Source: Patiria miniata (taxonomy: Eukaryota > Echinodermata > Asteroidea > Valvatida > Asterinidae). From it: a stretch of DNA of 64,000 nt. This document shows positions 25,331-36,500 of this stretch, piece by piece (position 1 is the first letter of the stretch; each line of letters begins with the position of its first letter). The stretch is taken from NCBI RefSeq assembly GCF_015706575.1, contig NW_024037071.1, forward strand, positions 12,017,774 through 12,081,773. Reading direction: 5' to 3'. The notes below the pieces were generated by a model. The model saw only the letters and a program-made list of their open reading frames with translations, was not told the origin of the DNA and searched no databases. The position numbers and the translations under genes were made by a program.

Positions 25331-27624
25331 TACGTCCCTGTCTATGCGCATGCAAGAACATAAAATCTGTCAAACTTAGCCGAAAATCGGCTAAAACGGT
25401 CACTGTGGACAGGATTTGACCTCAGCAACACGTGCGCTGCAGGCTGACTGACATACGATGTATGTGCCTATGTTCAACGTACGTGCATGTACATGTACAT
25501 TGTGGACGTCCTGTCCTGTGCATGTTTTGAAGCAGAGGTATTGTCAACGTGAAGTTTTAAGCGTGCGCAGGGTATGTTCGAGTTCGCTTATCGCCTCGAA
25601 ACTTTGAAATGTTTTAGACCTACCCTTCAATCGACAACTAAAGTAAAAACAAATATAAAAACTGCCACAAGTGGTTGATTTTTCAGGAATTTTCAAATGA
25701 AAAAGGGTATTTTTATAACTTCCGGTCTGATGACGTCATTTGCCTAAAACTTCGCACACGTCTTAAGTGGGTCAAGGTCATCATATACACCAATATTTAG
25801 GCGATTCCGACAAACTTCGCCACAGACATCTATTGAAAATACATTTTTGCTAATTTTCAACCTGTCGCTAGAGGGCTCTCGAAGATTGCATGACGTCATC
25901 GGTAGATGATTTGAAGAATACTATCAGCCAAGAGACTAACACCGTTGAAAGCAAGTTCATTTCTATTACCACTTTCAAATAATAAGCCACTTCCGGTTTG
26001 GGCCTTTTTCGACCGGAAGCAAGGGTCACGTGATTGCACACACACTGAATGAAATGAAGACCTCAACCTACTCTACCACTTGCCGGCAACAGAATGCTGC
26101 GGACGCGTACGGTTGATTTCTTATGCATTTTTGAATATTAAAAGTGTCACAATTTAATTGCCTATAAATAAACACAGGATGACGTCATCATGACGTCATC
26201 ATTCCACAATGTTGTTTGAATTAGGGTCTTTGCTTGGACAAAGAGTGGTGTAAATGAATAACTGGCAAAGAGTCGAAAATGCCCTTTGAAAAGCGACAAT
26301 TTTTTAAATTTCTGTGTACAAAGTCTATGGGAAAAATTAAATATTCATAAATCCATAATAAATCACTTGATGACGTCACCATGACGTCACTCTTCGGGAC
26401 ACGTCTTGGCTATAGGGACTATGCTTATGGCAACTTTCAATGATGTCTGAAAAAGATTAATGCCAAGAGTGCTATAATACGTCCCTGTCTATGCGCATGC
26501 ATGAACATAAAATCTGTCAAAGTTAGCCGAAAATCGGCTAAAACGGTCACTGTGGACAGGATTTGACCTCAGCAACACGTGCGCTGCAGGCTGACTGACA
26601 TACGATGTACGTGCCTATGTACAACGTACGTGCATGTACATGTACATGTACATTGTGGACGTCCTGTCCTGTGCATGTTTTGAAGCAAAGGTATTGTCAA
26701 CGTGAAGTTTTAAGCGTGCGCAGGGTATGTTCGAGTTTGCTTATCGCCTCGAAACTTTGAAATGTTTTAGACCTACCCTTCAATCGACAACTAAAGTAAA
26801 AACAAATATAAAAACTGCCATGGTTGATTTTTCAGGAATTTTCAAATGAAAAAGGGTCTTTTTATTGTAACTTCCGGTCTGATGACGTCATTTGCCTAAA
26901 ACTTCGCACACGTCTTAAGTGGGTCAAGGTCAACATATACACCAATATTTAGGCGATTACGACAAACTTCGCCACAGACATCTATTCAAAATACATTTTT
27001 GCCAATTTTCAACCTGTCGCTAGAGGGCGCTCGAAGATTGCATGACGTCATCGGTAGATGATTTGAAGAATACTATCAGCCAAGAGACTAACACCGTTGA
27101 AAGCAAGTTCATTTCTATTACCACTTTCAAATGAAAAGCCACTTCCGGTTTGGGCCTTTTTCGACCGGAAGCAAGGGTCACGTGATTTCACGCACACTGA
27201 ATGAAATAAAGACCTCAACCTATTCTACCACTTGCCGGCAACAAAATGCTGCGGACGCGTACGGTTGATTTCTTATGCATTTTTGAATATTAAAAGTGTC
27301 ACAATTTAATTGCCTATAAATACACACCTGATGACGTCATCATGACGTCATCATTACACAATGTTGTTTAAATTAGGGTCTTTGCTTAGACAAAGATTGG
27401 TGTAAATGAATTACTGGCAAAGAGTCAAAAATGCCGTTTGCAAATCGACAATTTTTTTTAAATTTCTGTGTACAAGTCTATGGGAAAAATTAAATATTCA
27501 AAAACCTATAATAAATTAGTCGATGACGTCACCATGACGTCAATCTTCGGGACACATCTTTGCTATAGGGACTATGCTTATGCTAACTCTGAATGATGTA
27601 TGACAAAGATTAATGCCAAAAGTG
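25331..27624. repeat. 1147-bp tandem duplication inside H8
   Basis: TACGTCCCTG occurs at 25331 and 26478, spacing 1147, and the sequence between is nearly repeated. Related modules lie at 16229-17300, 18475-19560 and 21057-22140. Each module contains the hairpin AGCCGAAAATCGGCT, TACATGTACA words, ACTTCCGG words and TGACGTCA palindromes. Confidence 0.8.
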
Positions 27625-27724
27625 GCGTTGAGAAAAAACGTGCACAAAGTCTATGGGATTTAGGCGACAAAAAGAAGAAGCCAAAAAAAAAAAAAAAAAA
27701 AAAAAAAATGAGAACAAAAACAAA

Positions 27725-27752
27725 GGCTTTTCCGCAACTTTGCGGAAAAGCC
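27725..27752 (-). repeat. Family A 5' terminal hairpin (H8)
   Basis: GGCTTTTCCGCA and its reverse complement with a four-base loop. It is the first of three consecutive terminal hairpins. Confidence 0.8.
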
Positions 27753-27774
27753 AAAAAATCAGAACAAAAAGAAA

Positions 27775-27803
27775 GGCTTTTTCGCAAATTTTGCGAAAAA
27801 GCC
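27775..27803 (-). repeat. Family A' 5' terminal hairpin (H6)
   Basis: GGCTTTTTCGCAAA with its reverse complement. TCAGAACAAAAAGAAA precedes it. Proposed 5' end of H6. Confidence 0.75.
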
Positions 27804-27831
27804 AAAAAAAAAAAATCAGAACAAAAAGAAA

Positions 27832-27860
27832 GGCTTTTTCGCAAATTGTGCGAAAAAGCC
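27832..27860 (-). repeat. Family A' 5' terminal hairpin (H2)
   Basis: A second A' hairpin (GGCTTTTTCGCA stem), again preceded by TCAGAACAAAAAGAAA. Proposed 5' end of the outermost A' element, H2. Confidence 0.7.
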
Positions 27861-27872
27861 AAAAAGAAAGAA

Positions 27873-30449
27873 CTAGAGGTTCACGTTTGTTGTTACAAAC
27901 GCAGAGTGGTCGGGCAGGCATTTTTTTCATTAAACACTGCCGAGTTCAGTTATAAATAATTTTATGTAAGAACAAAGGATAACGAAATTAAATCCTTTCC
28001 AGTACAATCAATAATATTGTGATAAAATTCAGTAAACATTTTTTTCATTAAACACTGCCGAGTTCAGTTATAAATATTTTTATGTAAGAACAAAGGATAA
28101 CGAAATTAAATCCTTTCCAGTACAATCAATAATATTGTAATAAAATTCAGTAAACATAATAATTATGTACACAAACAAGTTATTTCTTGCTGGATGACGA
28201 CATTATTCAAAACGGGAAGTGAATACTGATTTAGTTCGGAATGGATAGATGTTCATTGTGAAGTTAAATAACGTATGAAAATATGGAAAACATAAGTGCT
28301 TGCATTCATAACACTTAACTTCCGGTTTTATGACGTCAAAGTATTTGGAAGCAAAAAGTGAACATTATCATGGATATCATTATTTGGGCTACGAAGAGTA
28401 GTTCCTGAGAGTTCACCAAACATGTACATGGGCAATTCTCCATGGGAGAGCAAAAAATGTCAAAAATAAATATTTACTTATTAAACCTTTTTTGCACTTT
28501 TTCCAGACCTAAATTAAATGGGGAATTCAGTTCAAAAAACGAAATTGAAAAAACAATATATTTCTGGTAAAAACAGTGATTTTTGAATTAATGATTTATA
28601 TTGATGTTTGAAAAATCAATAAATACGATCCTTTGTATCCGATTATGTTTCTTGCTTTGGTCTTTTGCCTCTGTTTCTCCTATCTGTGTCTCTGTCCTCA
28701 AATATTTTGGGAATAGGAGTGTGTACATGCATTTACACTGGGCGCCTACTAATTTCATTATGGGTCAATCAGGTGTAAATGACACGCTTTATTTATAAGG
28801 ATAAGCAAATCATTGTTTGGACTATGGTGAGACCGCCTGATCAGTAATGACCAAGTCAGTAATTGACATTTCCTATCAACCAGCTAAATGAAGATTGCAT
28901 GCCAAATGATTGAGATCTTGATATATTTGATGGGCGCCTTGGATACTTTGATTACCCGAGGACCAGTAATGTTGTAATAGTGGATTAATCAACCACTGCG
29001 TTCATAAGATGCGCCTGAATGAATGCAGGGGCGAAAGGGAATGAAACATGTATTTCCAGTATTACGTATGTTGCAGTCCACTTTAGGGTATAACAAAAAA
29101 ATCCCTTTAGATTCGCAAGATTTCATTTTTCCCCCAGTACGTTATTTTTCGGTTACCGATGCCATCCATAGTTCAAAACGGGGTTACATAAAGTGAAAAG
29201 CACAATTTTCTAACCTCAACAAAGAATGCAGCTAACATAATTACGTGTAGGTATTGATAAGACTTCACTTCCTGTTTAATGATGGCACCTAGTGATCGTG
29301 GAGGAAGGAACATACAAGTCATTTGACACACAACAAATGTAGTGCAGGTATTTGAATAAAAAAAAGAGGAAGTTAACATCATTTTAAGATTCTCCCTACA
29401 AAATGACTTCCAGACCTACAACGATACGGTTCTGAAATCTTGCAAAGTCATTTGCGGTTGTGATAAGAATATCCAGGGTCAATCTCGTTAAATTTTGAAC
29501 AATGATTTGTAAATTACAGAATGTCAGTTGTCTTTGATGTGCTGCTAGATGGCGCCCTTTTGAGTGATGGCGTGATGGTTTTTTTGAATGGATGGTTTCA
29601 AAATTAACGAAAGCAAACTCTTTTTTATGTGCTGCTAGGGGACGCCCTTCAGGATGATGACGTCGTCACACTGTTTTATGTGTCTGGAATTCCTCACTAA
29701 ACACTTAAATAATATATGTATGTTGTAAAATGCTTCCGCTTTTGAGTTGTATCAAGTTTTTATTGCACTTCCGGTAACACCGGAAATAAAGGTCAAGCGG
29801 TTTTGTGTCCTGAAACAATAAATGTTTCTCATGGCATAGTCTACAACCTCACGAAAAAACGAACCCGATACTCTATTTAGTTCAAGAGATATAGCTCAAA
29901 CTAGTTTGTCAAATTGTGCACTTAAATCGCTTGTAATTTGATACCTGATGACGTCATGGTGACGTAACAAAGTGTAACATCTTCGTAACATGGTACAAGT
30001 TCATGCTAGGTATTATGATCATTCCGTAAACTGTTAGAAAGAAATTGTGCTTTGTTTTGATTTCCGGCTGATGTCTTCATTTTTAAATCACCTAACTTTG
30101 ACCTTCTGTTAGACCCGGAAGTAAAGGTCAAGTGAGTTCACGTACACGACAAGAAATGTTTCCCAATTCATTGTCTATCTGATTACGGTTGGAACATAAT
30201 TGATCATTTTATTCAAGAGTTATAGGTGAAAGAATATCGTCATTTTTTCGAACAAAATCGCTTGTAATTGGACACCCGATGACGTCATAATGACGTCAGA
30301 GTAATATGCACCACTAGGGATGAGGGTCGATATTGGTTGAAAGTTTCAAGTTCATACCATGTACCGTTTAGGAGAAAACCCGCACAGAATGATTGTCCGG
30401 AAAAAAATATAAAGATTAATCGTAACAATAACAGTCAAAGAAAGAAAGA
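27873..30449 (-). mobile_element. Helentron-like D9, tag family D, main part
   Basis: CTAG at 27873-27876, hairpin CGTTTGT/ACAAACG, D tag AGAGTGGTCGGGC ending at 27915. A 115-bp segment is duplicated in tandem at 27929-28158. The body has TGACGTCA blocks and ACTTCCGG/ACCGGAA pairs. It is interrupted near its 5' end by H10; its hairpin is at 31388-31414. It supplies the uninterrupted comparison for D1. Confidence 0.7.
27929..28158. repeat. 115-bp tandem duplication in D9
   Basis: Two nearly identical copies of a unit starting ATTAAACACTGCCGAG. D1 has only one related copy (about 2350-2470). Confidence 0.85.
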
Positions 30450-31365
30450 CTAGAACTATAAGTCTGTCGAAACAGAATACAGGGCTTTTTCGCTTTCTTT
30501 TATGCAGGAGAATTTCTTCGCCGCACAATTTTGAAGTGATTGCCGTAAACTTCGCTAGAGACATCAACAGTATGACAATGTGGCGCTTGGACGGTCCGCG
30601 CCCTCACGACCACGTGCGTGTGTGGTGTATGGGAAGCAGGCGATGCTGAATCTGGTCAATGTACATGCATACACGCACACATTGCGGTTTATGCTTGGAT
30701 GAGTCGACTCGGCATTTTTTACTCTCTCTGCCGCAACTTGCACAAGGGTAATTTTTGCCGACGCCGCGTCAACTGTGTGAACAATTTGACAAGCTGGGAA
30801 CTTGGCACTGTTGAGGCAAATCATTTAATGGGTAATTCAAGATTATATCTGTACGGATTGATTTGTTAGCAATTTTTGAAAAAGGAAAGGTCTTTTTAAC
30901 GTAACTTCCGGTATGATGACGTCATACGCCTAAAACTTCGCACACGTCTTAAGTGGGTCAAGGTCATCATACACACTAATACTTAGGCAATTCCGACAAA
31001 CTTCGCCACAGACATCTATTCAAAATACATTTTTGAACATTTTCAACCTGTCGCAATTTTTTTAAAATTTCTGTGTACAAAGTCTATGGGAAAAATTAAA
31101 TATTAAAAATTCTATAATAAATCGCGTGATGACGTCAGCATGACGTTATGATTCGGCACACATCTGCAGGTGATGTTCTAAGGGTATGTGCCAGGTTTAA
31201 AGGAAATTGGAATTGTTTTAAGGCCAAAAGTGGCGTGTAGAAAAAACGTGTACAAAGTCTATGGGATTTTGTGCAAAAAAGAAGTGGAAGAAGAAGAGGA
31301 AGAGGAAGAAAGAAAAAAAATCAGAACAAAAAGAAAGGCTTTTTCGCAAGAATTACGAAAAAGCC
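30450..31365 (-). mobile_element. Helentron-like H10, tag family A'
   Basis: CTAG at 30450-30453, hairpin TCTGT/ACAGA, tag GGGCTTTTTCGC at about 30483. The 5' hairpin is at 31337-31365, preceded by TCAGAACAAAAAGAAA and a GAA-rich run. Compact (916 bp), intact at both ends and fully nested in D9. Confidence 0.75.
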
Positions 31366-31387
31366 AATTAATCGCAACAAATCCAAA

Positions 31388-31414
31388 GAGTGGTCGAGTT
31401 GTGCCCGACTACTC
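31388..31414 (-). repeat. Family D 5' terminal hairpin (D9)
   Basis: GAGTGGTCG pairs with CGACTACTC (one mismatch), matching the D tag near 27901-27915. It closes D9 after the nested H10. Confidence 0.65.
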
Positions 31415-31854
31415 AATAATAATAAAAAATAATTCAAATAATAGGCCTAGCCAGTGTTTGAGGAAAATCTGTTTAGTGCCACTGGAATACGAAATATAGA
31501 ATTACTGTTATTTACTTTCCGTAAGAGTGTAGTTTGGACCCTGTCCCTATGATTTGGCTATAGGCCTGCAATAACATTATTATTGCAATCATCCGGGCAT
31601 TTTCGCTGGTTCCCGCTTGATCAAGAGCATAGAAAGTTACAGTTGTAAACCACTCAACAGAGCGTAGCGCGCGCGTACCGTCGAACACGGAACATGCCGC
31701 GCGCATGCAACGCGCAGAAGGCCAGGTATACACACACTGGTGTTAACGATTACAGTGGCAGATTCAAAACGTTTGATGTAAAAAAGATGTAATGAGGACA
31801 GTGTCTTGAGTTGTGCTTCTTGCAGATAAAGTCAGCCTGATAAAAATAATAATA
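31415..31854. other. Unassigned, locally CpG-rich
   Basis: No gene recognised. Positions 31665-31720 are CpG-rich with GCGCGCGTA and CCGCGCGCATG words. It may be older unique DNA outside the element stack. Confidence 0.35.
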
Positions 31855-31985
31855 ATAATATTGGATGGCTTGGTTTCGGTAGATTCAAGAATATATTGCA
31901 CTCGTCTTCGACTCGTGCAATATTGTCATACCGGTAGCCCGTGCAATATATTCTTGTATCCACCTCAAAGCCATCCAATATTATA
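31855..31985. mobile_element. Palindromic MITE, about 130 bp
   Basis: Left ATATTGGATGGCTT and right AAGCCATCCAATAT, with inner matches AAGAATATATTGCAC/GTGCAATATATTCTT. The whole can fold into one hairpin. The flanks are AAT-rich, so the target duplication cannot be called. Confidence 0.7.
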
Positions 31986-33315
31986 TAATTGTAACAAATA
32001 TACCATCTGTATCCGTACAAGGTGTACAACAGCAGTGTCTGGCATTACTTTATCTCAATTCCTTTGTATTGCCTCATCCAGTAGGGTCCCCTGGTTGTGA
32101 CCATACAATGGATTAACCTTATTGCATATAATTATACACTACACTGGATTATGAATAGAGCCCTTGCTCCCTTCTACAGGGATTAAAAGCTTTGGGTTGG
32201 GAGATCTCTATTTTCATCCAATTTCTTTCTCAAGTGGGTTACTTTTTGTTAGTAGGAAACTCCTTTAATTGTTGGCTCCTTCTCTATAAAAAAAACCCTG
32301 GGTGCCTTTGACTTGTGTGGATTTAGAGACTGGGTGTTGGCAATGTATGTTCTGTAAGTTGATGTAGTCATATACAGTATGGTACCAATAGGCCTGCACT
32401 ACACTGTGACTGAATCTATCACGTAAGTTTTTTGTCTTTGCTCATTTGGCTCCCCTCCAACTACTGTACTTTATTATTCATTTTGTCTTTAATAAATTGA
32501 TATAAGTCATATTTTGCTCTCTAGTTTCTATTTCTTTGGTTGTCCAAATGGGGCACTGTTACAGTATGCTTTCTCCACAACCGTGGTCATGTTAAATACA
32601 TGTACATGTATGTATACCTCAGTATGCGTCCTTGGTTGGGTATGTGACTATTGAAAGGACGAAATCAAAGACGGCAATAAAACTATTGTAATGATCGCAA
32701 GGCACCTATAAACATGGCATATTTTCAAATTGCACTCGCTGCACTTTTTATGGCTTTCTAGTGTGCTTGTTATTATAACAGAACATTTGAGCGGCATATT
32801 TTCCACTGAAAGGCCAAGGGAGCAAGCGCAAGGTGATATGGCCCATATATTTCACGCTTTTCATGATGCCATTTGATTGCTTCTAGAGTCCGGCAATAAC
32901 TTTGTTTTTCCCAAATGTTCTTTTTTCCCAGAATGAGTTTTTCACCTTTCTTTGAAGCAATAACAACATATTGATTTATTCGGTTGAGTACCGGGAAGAA
33001 TTAGAATAAATCTGCTTTATCATTGATATGTAAATGAGACACGGTAGAGTGGTTAAGAGCAGGTAATTTGAATAGGGAGTGGCACAGGAATGTGTGCGTG
33101 GTTGGATTGAAGGTAGATCACTTCACGCTTGCGAGCAGCAACGACAACACACAATTTTTAACACAGTTGTCAAGTCTGGTTGTAATTTCATACTTGTTCA
33201 ATGTCTCAAACAGTATTTATAAGAGACGAACATTGCTACCCTTGCCTGAAAGAGTTGTCTTGCATAGTTCAGGTGTACGTTTCCATTTTTCCAAATATGG
33301 TTTTGGTTTTTTGTA
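31986..33315. other. Unassigned non-coding sequence
   Basis: No convincing exon. The segment around 33045-33060 (GTAGAGTGGTTAAGAGC) faintly resembles a tRNA A box, but no B box of the right form follows. Confidence 0.4.
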
Positions 33316-34150
33316 TCTGGCAGTCAACACATCAATGTTAAATGGGGTACAAATCCAGAAACAGCCATAATGTAATGGACGAGTGGTATCTTGCGATTAT
33401 TCAATTAAGTATAGTTAAAGGCTAAAGGCTCTGAAGCCTAAAGGAAAGTTCTGTAAAGCTTAAAGGTTCAAATGAAATCCACAAGTGGCAATCAAGGTAT
33501 GGGCGGAGTAGATTCTGACGGAGGTATAAAACGAGATTTGCAGGTTGGCAGTAAGATTCATAAAGATCAGATCTACTAGATGAGAATGTGAACAAGTCTG
33601 AATAGAGACTTGCACCATAGTATGCGTGATTTATCCTCAGCGGAAGGTATTTGGTATTGTACAAAACCAAAACAGCTTGCCTTAATATAATATCAAATGT
33701 GGTACGAATATTCAGAAATAACCATAACAATTGTAAAGAGGAGAGAAGTCTCAAGGGTAATTCTATTATTGATTACGCAAATATGCTAAATGAAAGGCTC
33801 TAAGTACGCCTAAATAATAGACCCTAGTTCTGTAAATTTTGTCTCCATCAAGACGTCTTTAAGGTTCAAATTATTAAATGACCGTAATTAAAACACTGTT
33901 GTACCTGGTAGTCATCACAGCGATCAGACTAAACTTAATATCAAATGGGGTACGAATATTTAGAAATAATCATAACAATTGCAAAAACGAGTGTTGTCTC
34001 AGGTATAATTCTGTATAATTAATTGATTACTTAAATGTGTCTATAATGAAAGGCTCTTACGCCTAGATAATAGATGATAGTTCTGTAAATACTATCAAGT
34101 CTTTAAAGGTTCGAATTATTGAAAGATGTAATTAAAACATTGGGTCGTCG
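33316..34150. repeat. Diverged tandem repeat, about 265 bp, three copies
   Basis: Words recurring in order: AAATGGGGTACRAAT, AATAAYCATAACAATTG, GAAAGGCTCT, ACGCCTA, ATAATAGA, AGTTCTGTAAAT, GTCTTTAAGGTTC. The copies start near 33330, 33685 and 33945, and the first is the most decayed. No function is apparent. Confidence 0.65.
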
Positions 34151-34933
34151 TACCCGGTTGCTGCTGCAAGCACAAATACCAAAATCAGGATGATTTGATT
34201 GTTTATTGTGTAGAATGGTGTTGAAATGATAATTAAAGATGTTTTCATTTCAACTTGTCAGTGACTCACACCTTTAATTTCTTGCTGTATAAAACTTGTA
34301 CTTGCACATTGGCATAAGGGCCTGCGCATATGGTTAATCACCAGCATTTGCTCCCGTGGATCATTGTCAGCCATTCCATGTAAGGGTCATCACCAAACTC
34401 AAAAATTGAAGTGAAAGGAATAAATTTTTGTCAGTTATATTTGATAAGAGGAATATTGAAACCATCTAAATCTCAAAAGATTTTTTAAAATAAATCATTT
34501 TATTTAAAGTTTCAGCCTCCTGAACATGGATGAATTTTGTGGGCAAAATGGAGGGTCAGGGGTATAAATCACAAACTGAGGAAGTAATTGAAGCTCATTC
34601 ATAAGATTGTGCTTTATCTGCATACATTTGGTAGCTATTCCAGTCTATTTGATAAAACATTGAGAATTTTTCCAAATGTCTTCAGTATTTTCCCACTATT
34701 TCATCGTGAAAACACCCTCAAAAATATGTCACGCGAGTCACAAAATAGGACTTTTTTTCAAATTACTTAATAACTAGAGAGGGATTTAGCTAGTGTTTGA
34801 TATTTGTAAATGAAATAGTGGTGGTCTATCAATAAAAGTATGAATATTCTTATTTGCTCTACATTCCTTATAGAAAAAACTATCTCAAGAATGTCACGCG
34901 AGTCACACATGATGTATGTCACGCGAGTCACCA

Positions 34934-35064
34934 TGGGCGGATCCAGGACTTTTCGCAGGGGGGGGGGGGGGGTTTCATCAGCCAAAAAATCTGAAAATGT
35001 ACACGTTTTTTTCTCCGGACACTTGGCCTCCGTAAAATAAAAAACTGGAGGAGGGGGGCGTGGG
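34934..35064. mobile_element. Short element end with GGCGGATCCAGG
   Basis: GGGCGGATCCAGGA starts a G-rich segment with a run of about 15 G. The same terminal word ends the 39555-42019 element and occurs at 48174. Probably a truncated relative. Confidence 0.4.
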
Positions 35065-35164
35065 GGGCTGGTACCAATTTCAAAAGGGGCGCTGTTCAAA
35101 ATTTATAATGCGCTTTCCACCATGTTTCAAAGCGCACAGTTGTTTCTTGTACAATTATCATTTT

Positions 35165-35785
35165 ACTGATCAAAGGCTTGTGAAAAAAAGAAAGCTCTGA
35201 AGTACTGTCTTAAACGAGTCCAATGAATCAGTTTCACGGATGTGGATGGGAAGAGAGTTCCAGAGTTTCGGGGCTAGCACAGAGAAAGCACGGTCGCCAT
35301 AGCTGGTTTTGGTTTTAGGTCCAGGCAGTATTGAAGATGGGCTGTAGAATGCGATGGGAGGTGGCGGGATGTAGGTGAAATGGCTGTGGACTGGGTAGAT
35401 ACGAGCTCCTGGAGGTATGATAGGGCAAGGTTGTATGGATGATTTTGAAAACAAGGAGAAGTGTTTTGAAGATGATGCGTTCGTGAACCGGAAGCCAATG
35501 AAGAGACCGAAGGACTGGTGTAATGTGTTCATGTTTCTTAGTCCGAGTGACCATTCTGGCAGCGGAGTTTTTAATACGTTGTAATGGAGCGATGTTTGAC
35601 TTGGCCAAACCGGACAACAGGCTGTTACAATAATCAATGTGAGATGTAATGAGTGCATGGACCAGTCTCTCTGTTGAGTAACTGGTCAGATATTTCCTGA
35701 TTTTGCCGATTTTGACAATTCCCCAGGATGCTGATCGGCAGGTCTTGTGGATATGCTCATTAATTGCAGCTCTTACCTTTTAAGG
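35165..35785 (-). pseudogene. LINE (CR1/L2/Rex1-like) ORF2 C-terminal fragment
   Basis: The minus strand encodes the end of a non-LTR retrotransposon reverse transcriptase in two frames. Upstream, one frame reads HIDYCNSLLSGL, the LQRIKNSAARMV block and SLHWLPVHERIIFK, which are standard motifs downstream of the catalytic domain in CR1/L2/Rex-type LINEs. A frameshift near 35340-35480 moves to the frame reading SVLAPKLWNSLP, close to the usual ORF2 C-terminus. No catalytic FADD-type motif, endonuclease or 5' part is present, so this is a 5'-truncated dead copy, the normal outcome of LINE insertion. It interrupts the element carrying the GTCACGCGAGTCAC motif. Confidence 0.85.
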
Positions 35786-36500
35786 AAACTGTGACTCTAC
35801 ATGACCAAGAATTACAACTGTTTTCCTGAAATAATCACCCGTGGATTGATGACATCACTTCGTAACTTAAATTCTGAAACATTTTTTTCTCTCCATGTCA
35901 TTGTTAAGGATATTGTGTTTAAACCAGATTTCCACGACCAACATTTGCCAAAGTAAACGGATAAATAGCCGTTTTCACACTGTTTCATAAGGTATTGACA
36001 GGTAAATCATTTTTATTAATATAATATTATGATTTGATTTGTTATACTAAAATTACAGTTATAATGTGAAAGTGAAAAGCTACTGTGTCACGCGAGTCAC
36101 GCATTTGTGTCATGCGAGTCACATTTTCTTCAGGCCATTTCTTACAACAAGGGATATTTGGCACAATACAACTTATGCATGTATTGGGTGAGGGTATTAA
36201 GTTCTAAGTTCAGTAAGAATAATTTTTAGAATACTGGTAGATCCATAGGAAAAGCTATTTGAATCAAGGGATGTCAAAAATCCCTTTTTCTATCCTGTCA
36301 CGCGAGTCACGTCAAAGAAACTGTGATACATGAAAAAATAGCGATTTTAAAGTAATCATATAAAAACTAAACCATATATTCACAATGCCCTGACTCAATT
36401 ACATGCTAATTTGAGTTGAATAAATGCCAGATTAACAACAGTAATGCATTAAAACTTTACATTTTGTTCAAATGTCACGCGAGTCACCATGGAATGGCTG

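Larger units (their letters stand above)
24108..27752 (-). mobile_element. Helentron-like H8, tag family A
   Basis: CTAG at 24108-24111, the A-type hairpin and tag GGGCTTTTCCGCA at 24141-24153. The 5' hairpin lies at 27725-27752. The interior is a 1147-bp tandem duplication plus a third partial module, with many TGACGTCA palindromes. There are no HUH nuclease or helicase motifs. Confidence 0.75.
34368..36500. mobile_element. Element with CAGCCATTCCATG ends and a repeated 14-bp motif
   Basis: Inverted ends CAGCCATTCCATG (34368-34380) and its reverse (36488-36500) bracket seven copies of GTCACGCGAGTCAC or a one-base variant, starting near 34728, 34892, 34919, 36089, 36108, 36297 and 36475. A LINE tail (about 35165-35785) and a short poly-G segment interrupt it. 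No target duplication is resolved, so the mobile-element reading is an inference. Confidence 0.5.

Noticed and set aside
27578..27959. Lys- and Phe-rich frames around the three hairpins
   Set aside because: They result from poly-A tails and terminal hairpins of the nested elements on the two strands.
15888..31414. Direct claim that TGACGTCA sites bind CREB/ATF in vivo
   Set aside because: The sequence shows only the motif; the same palindrome could serve element replication, so it is kept as a hypothesis.
33040..33115. tRNA gene or tRNA-derived SINE
   Set aside because: Only a weak A-box-like word; no proper B box, no cloverleaf arms and no SINE tail found.
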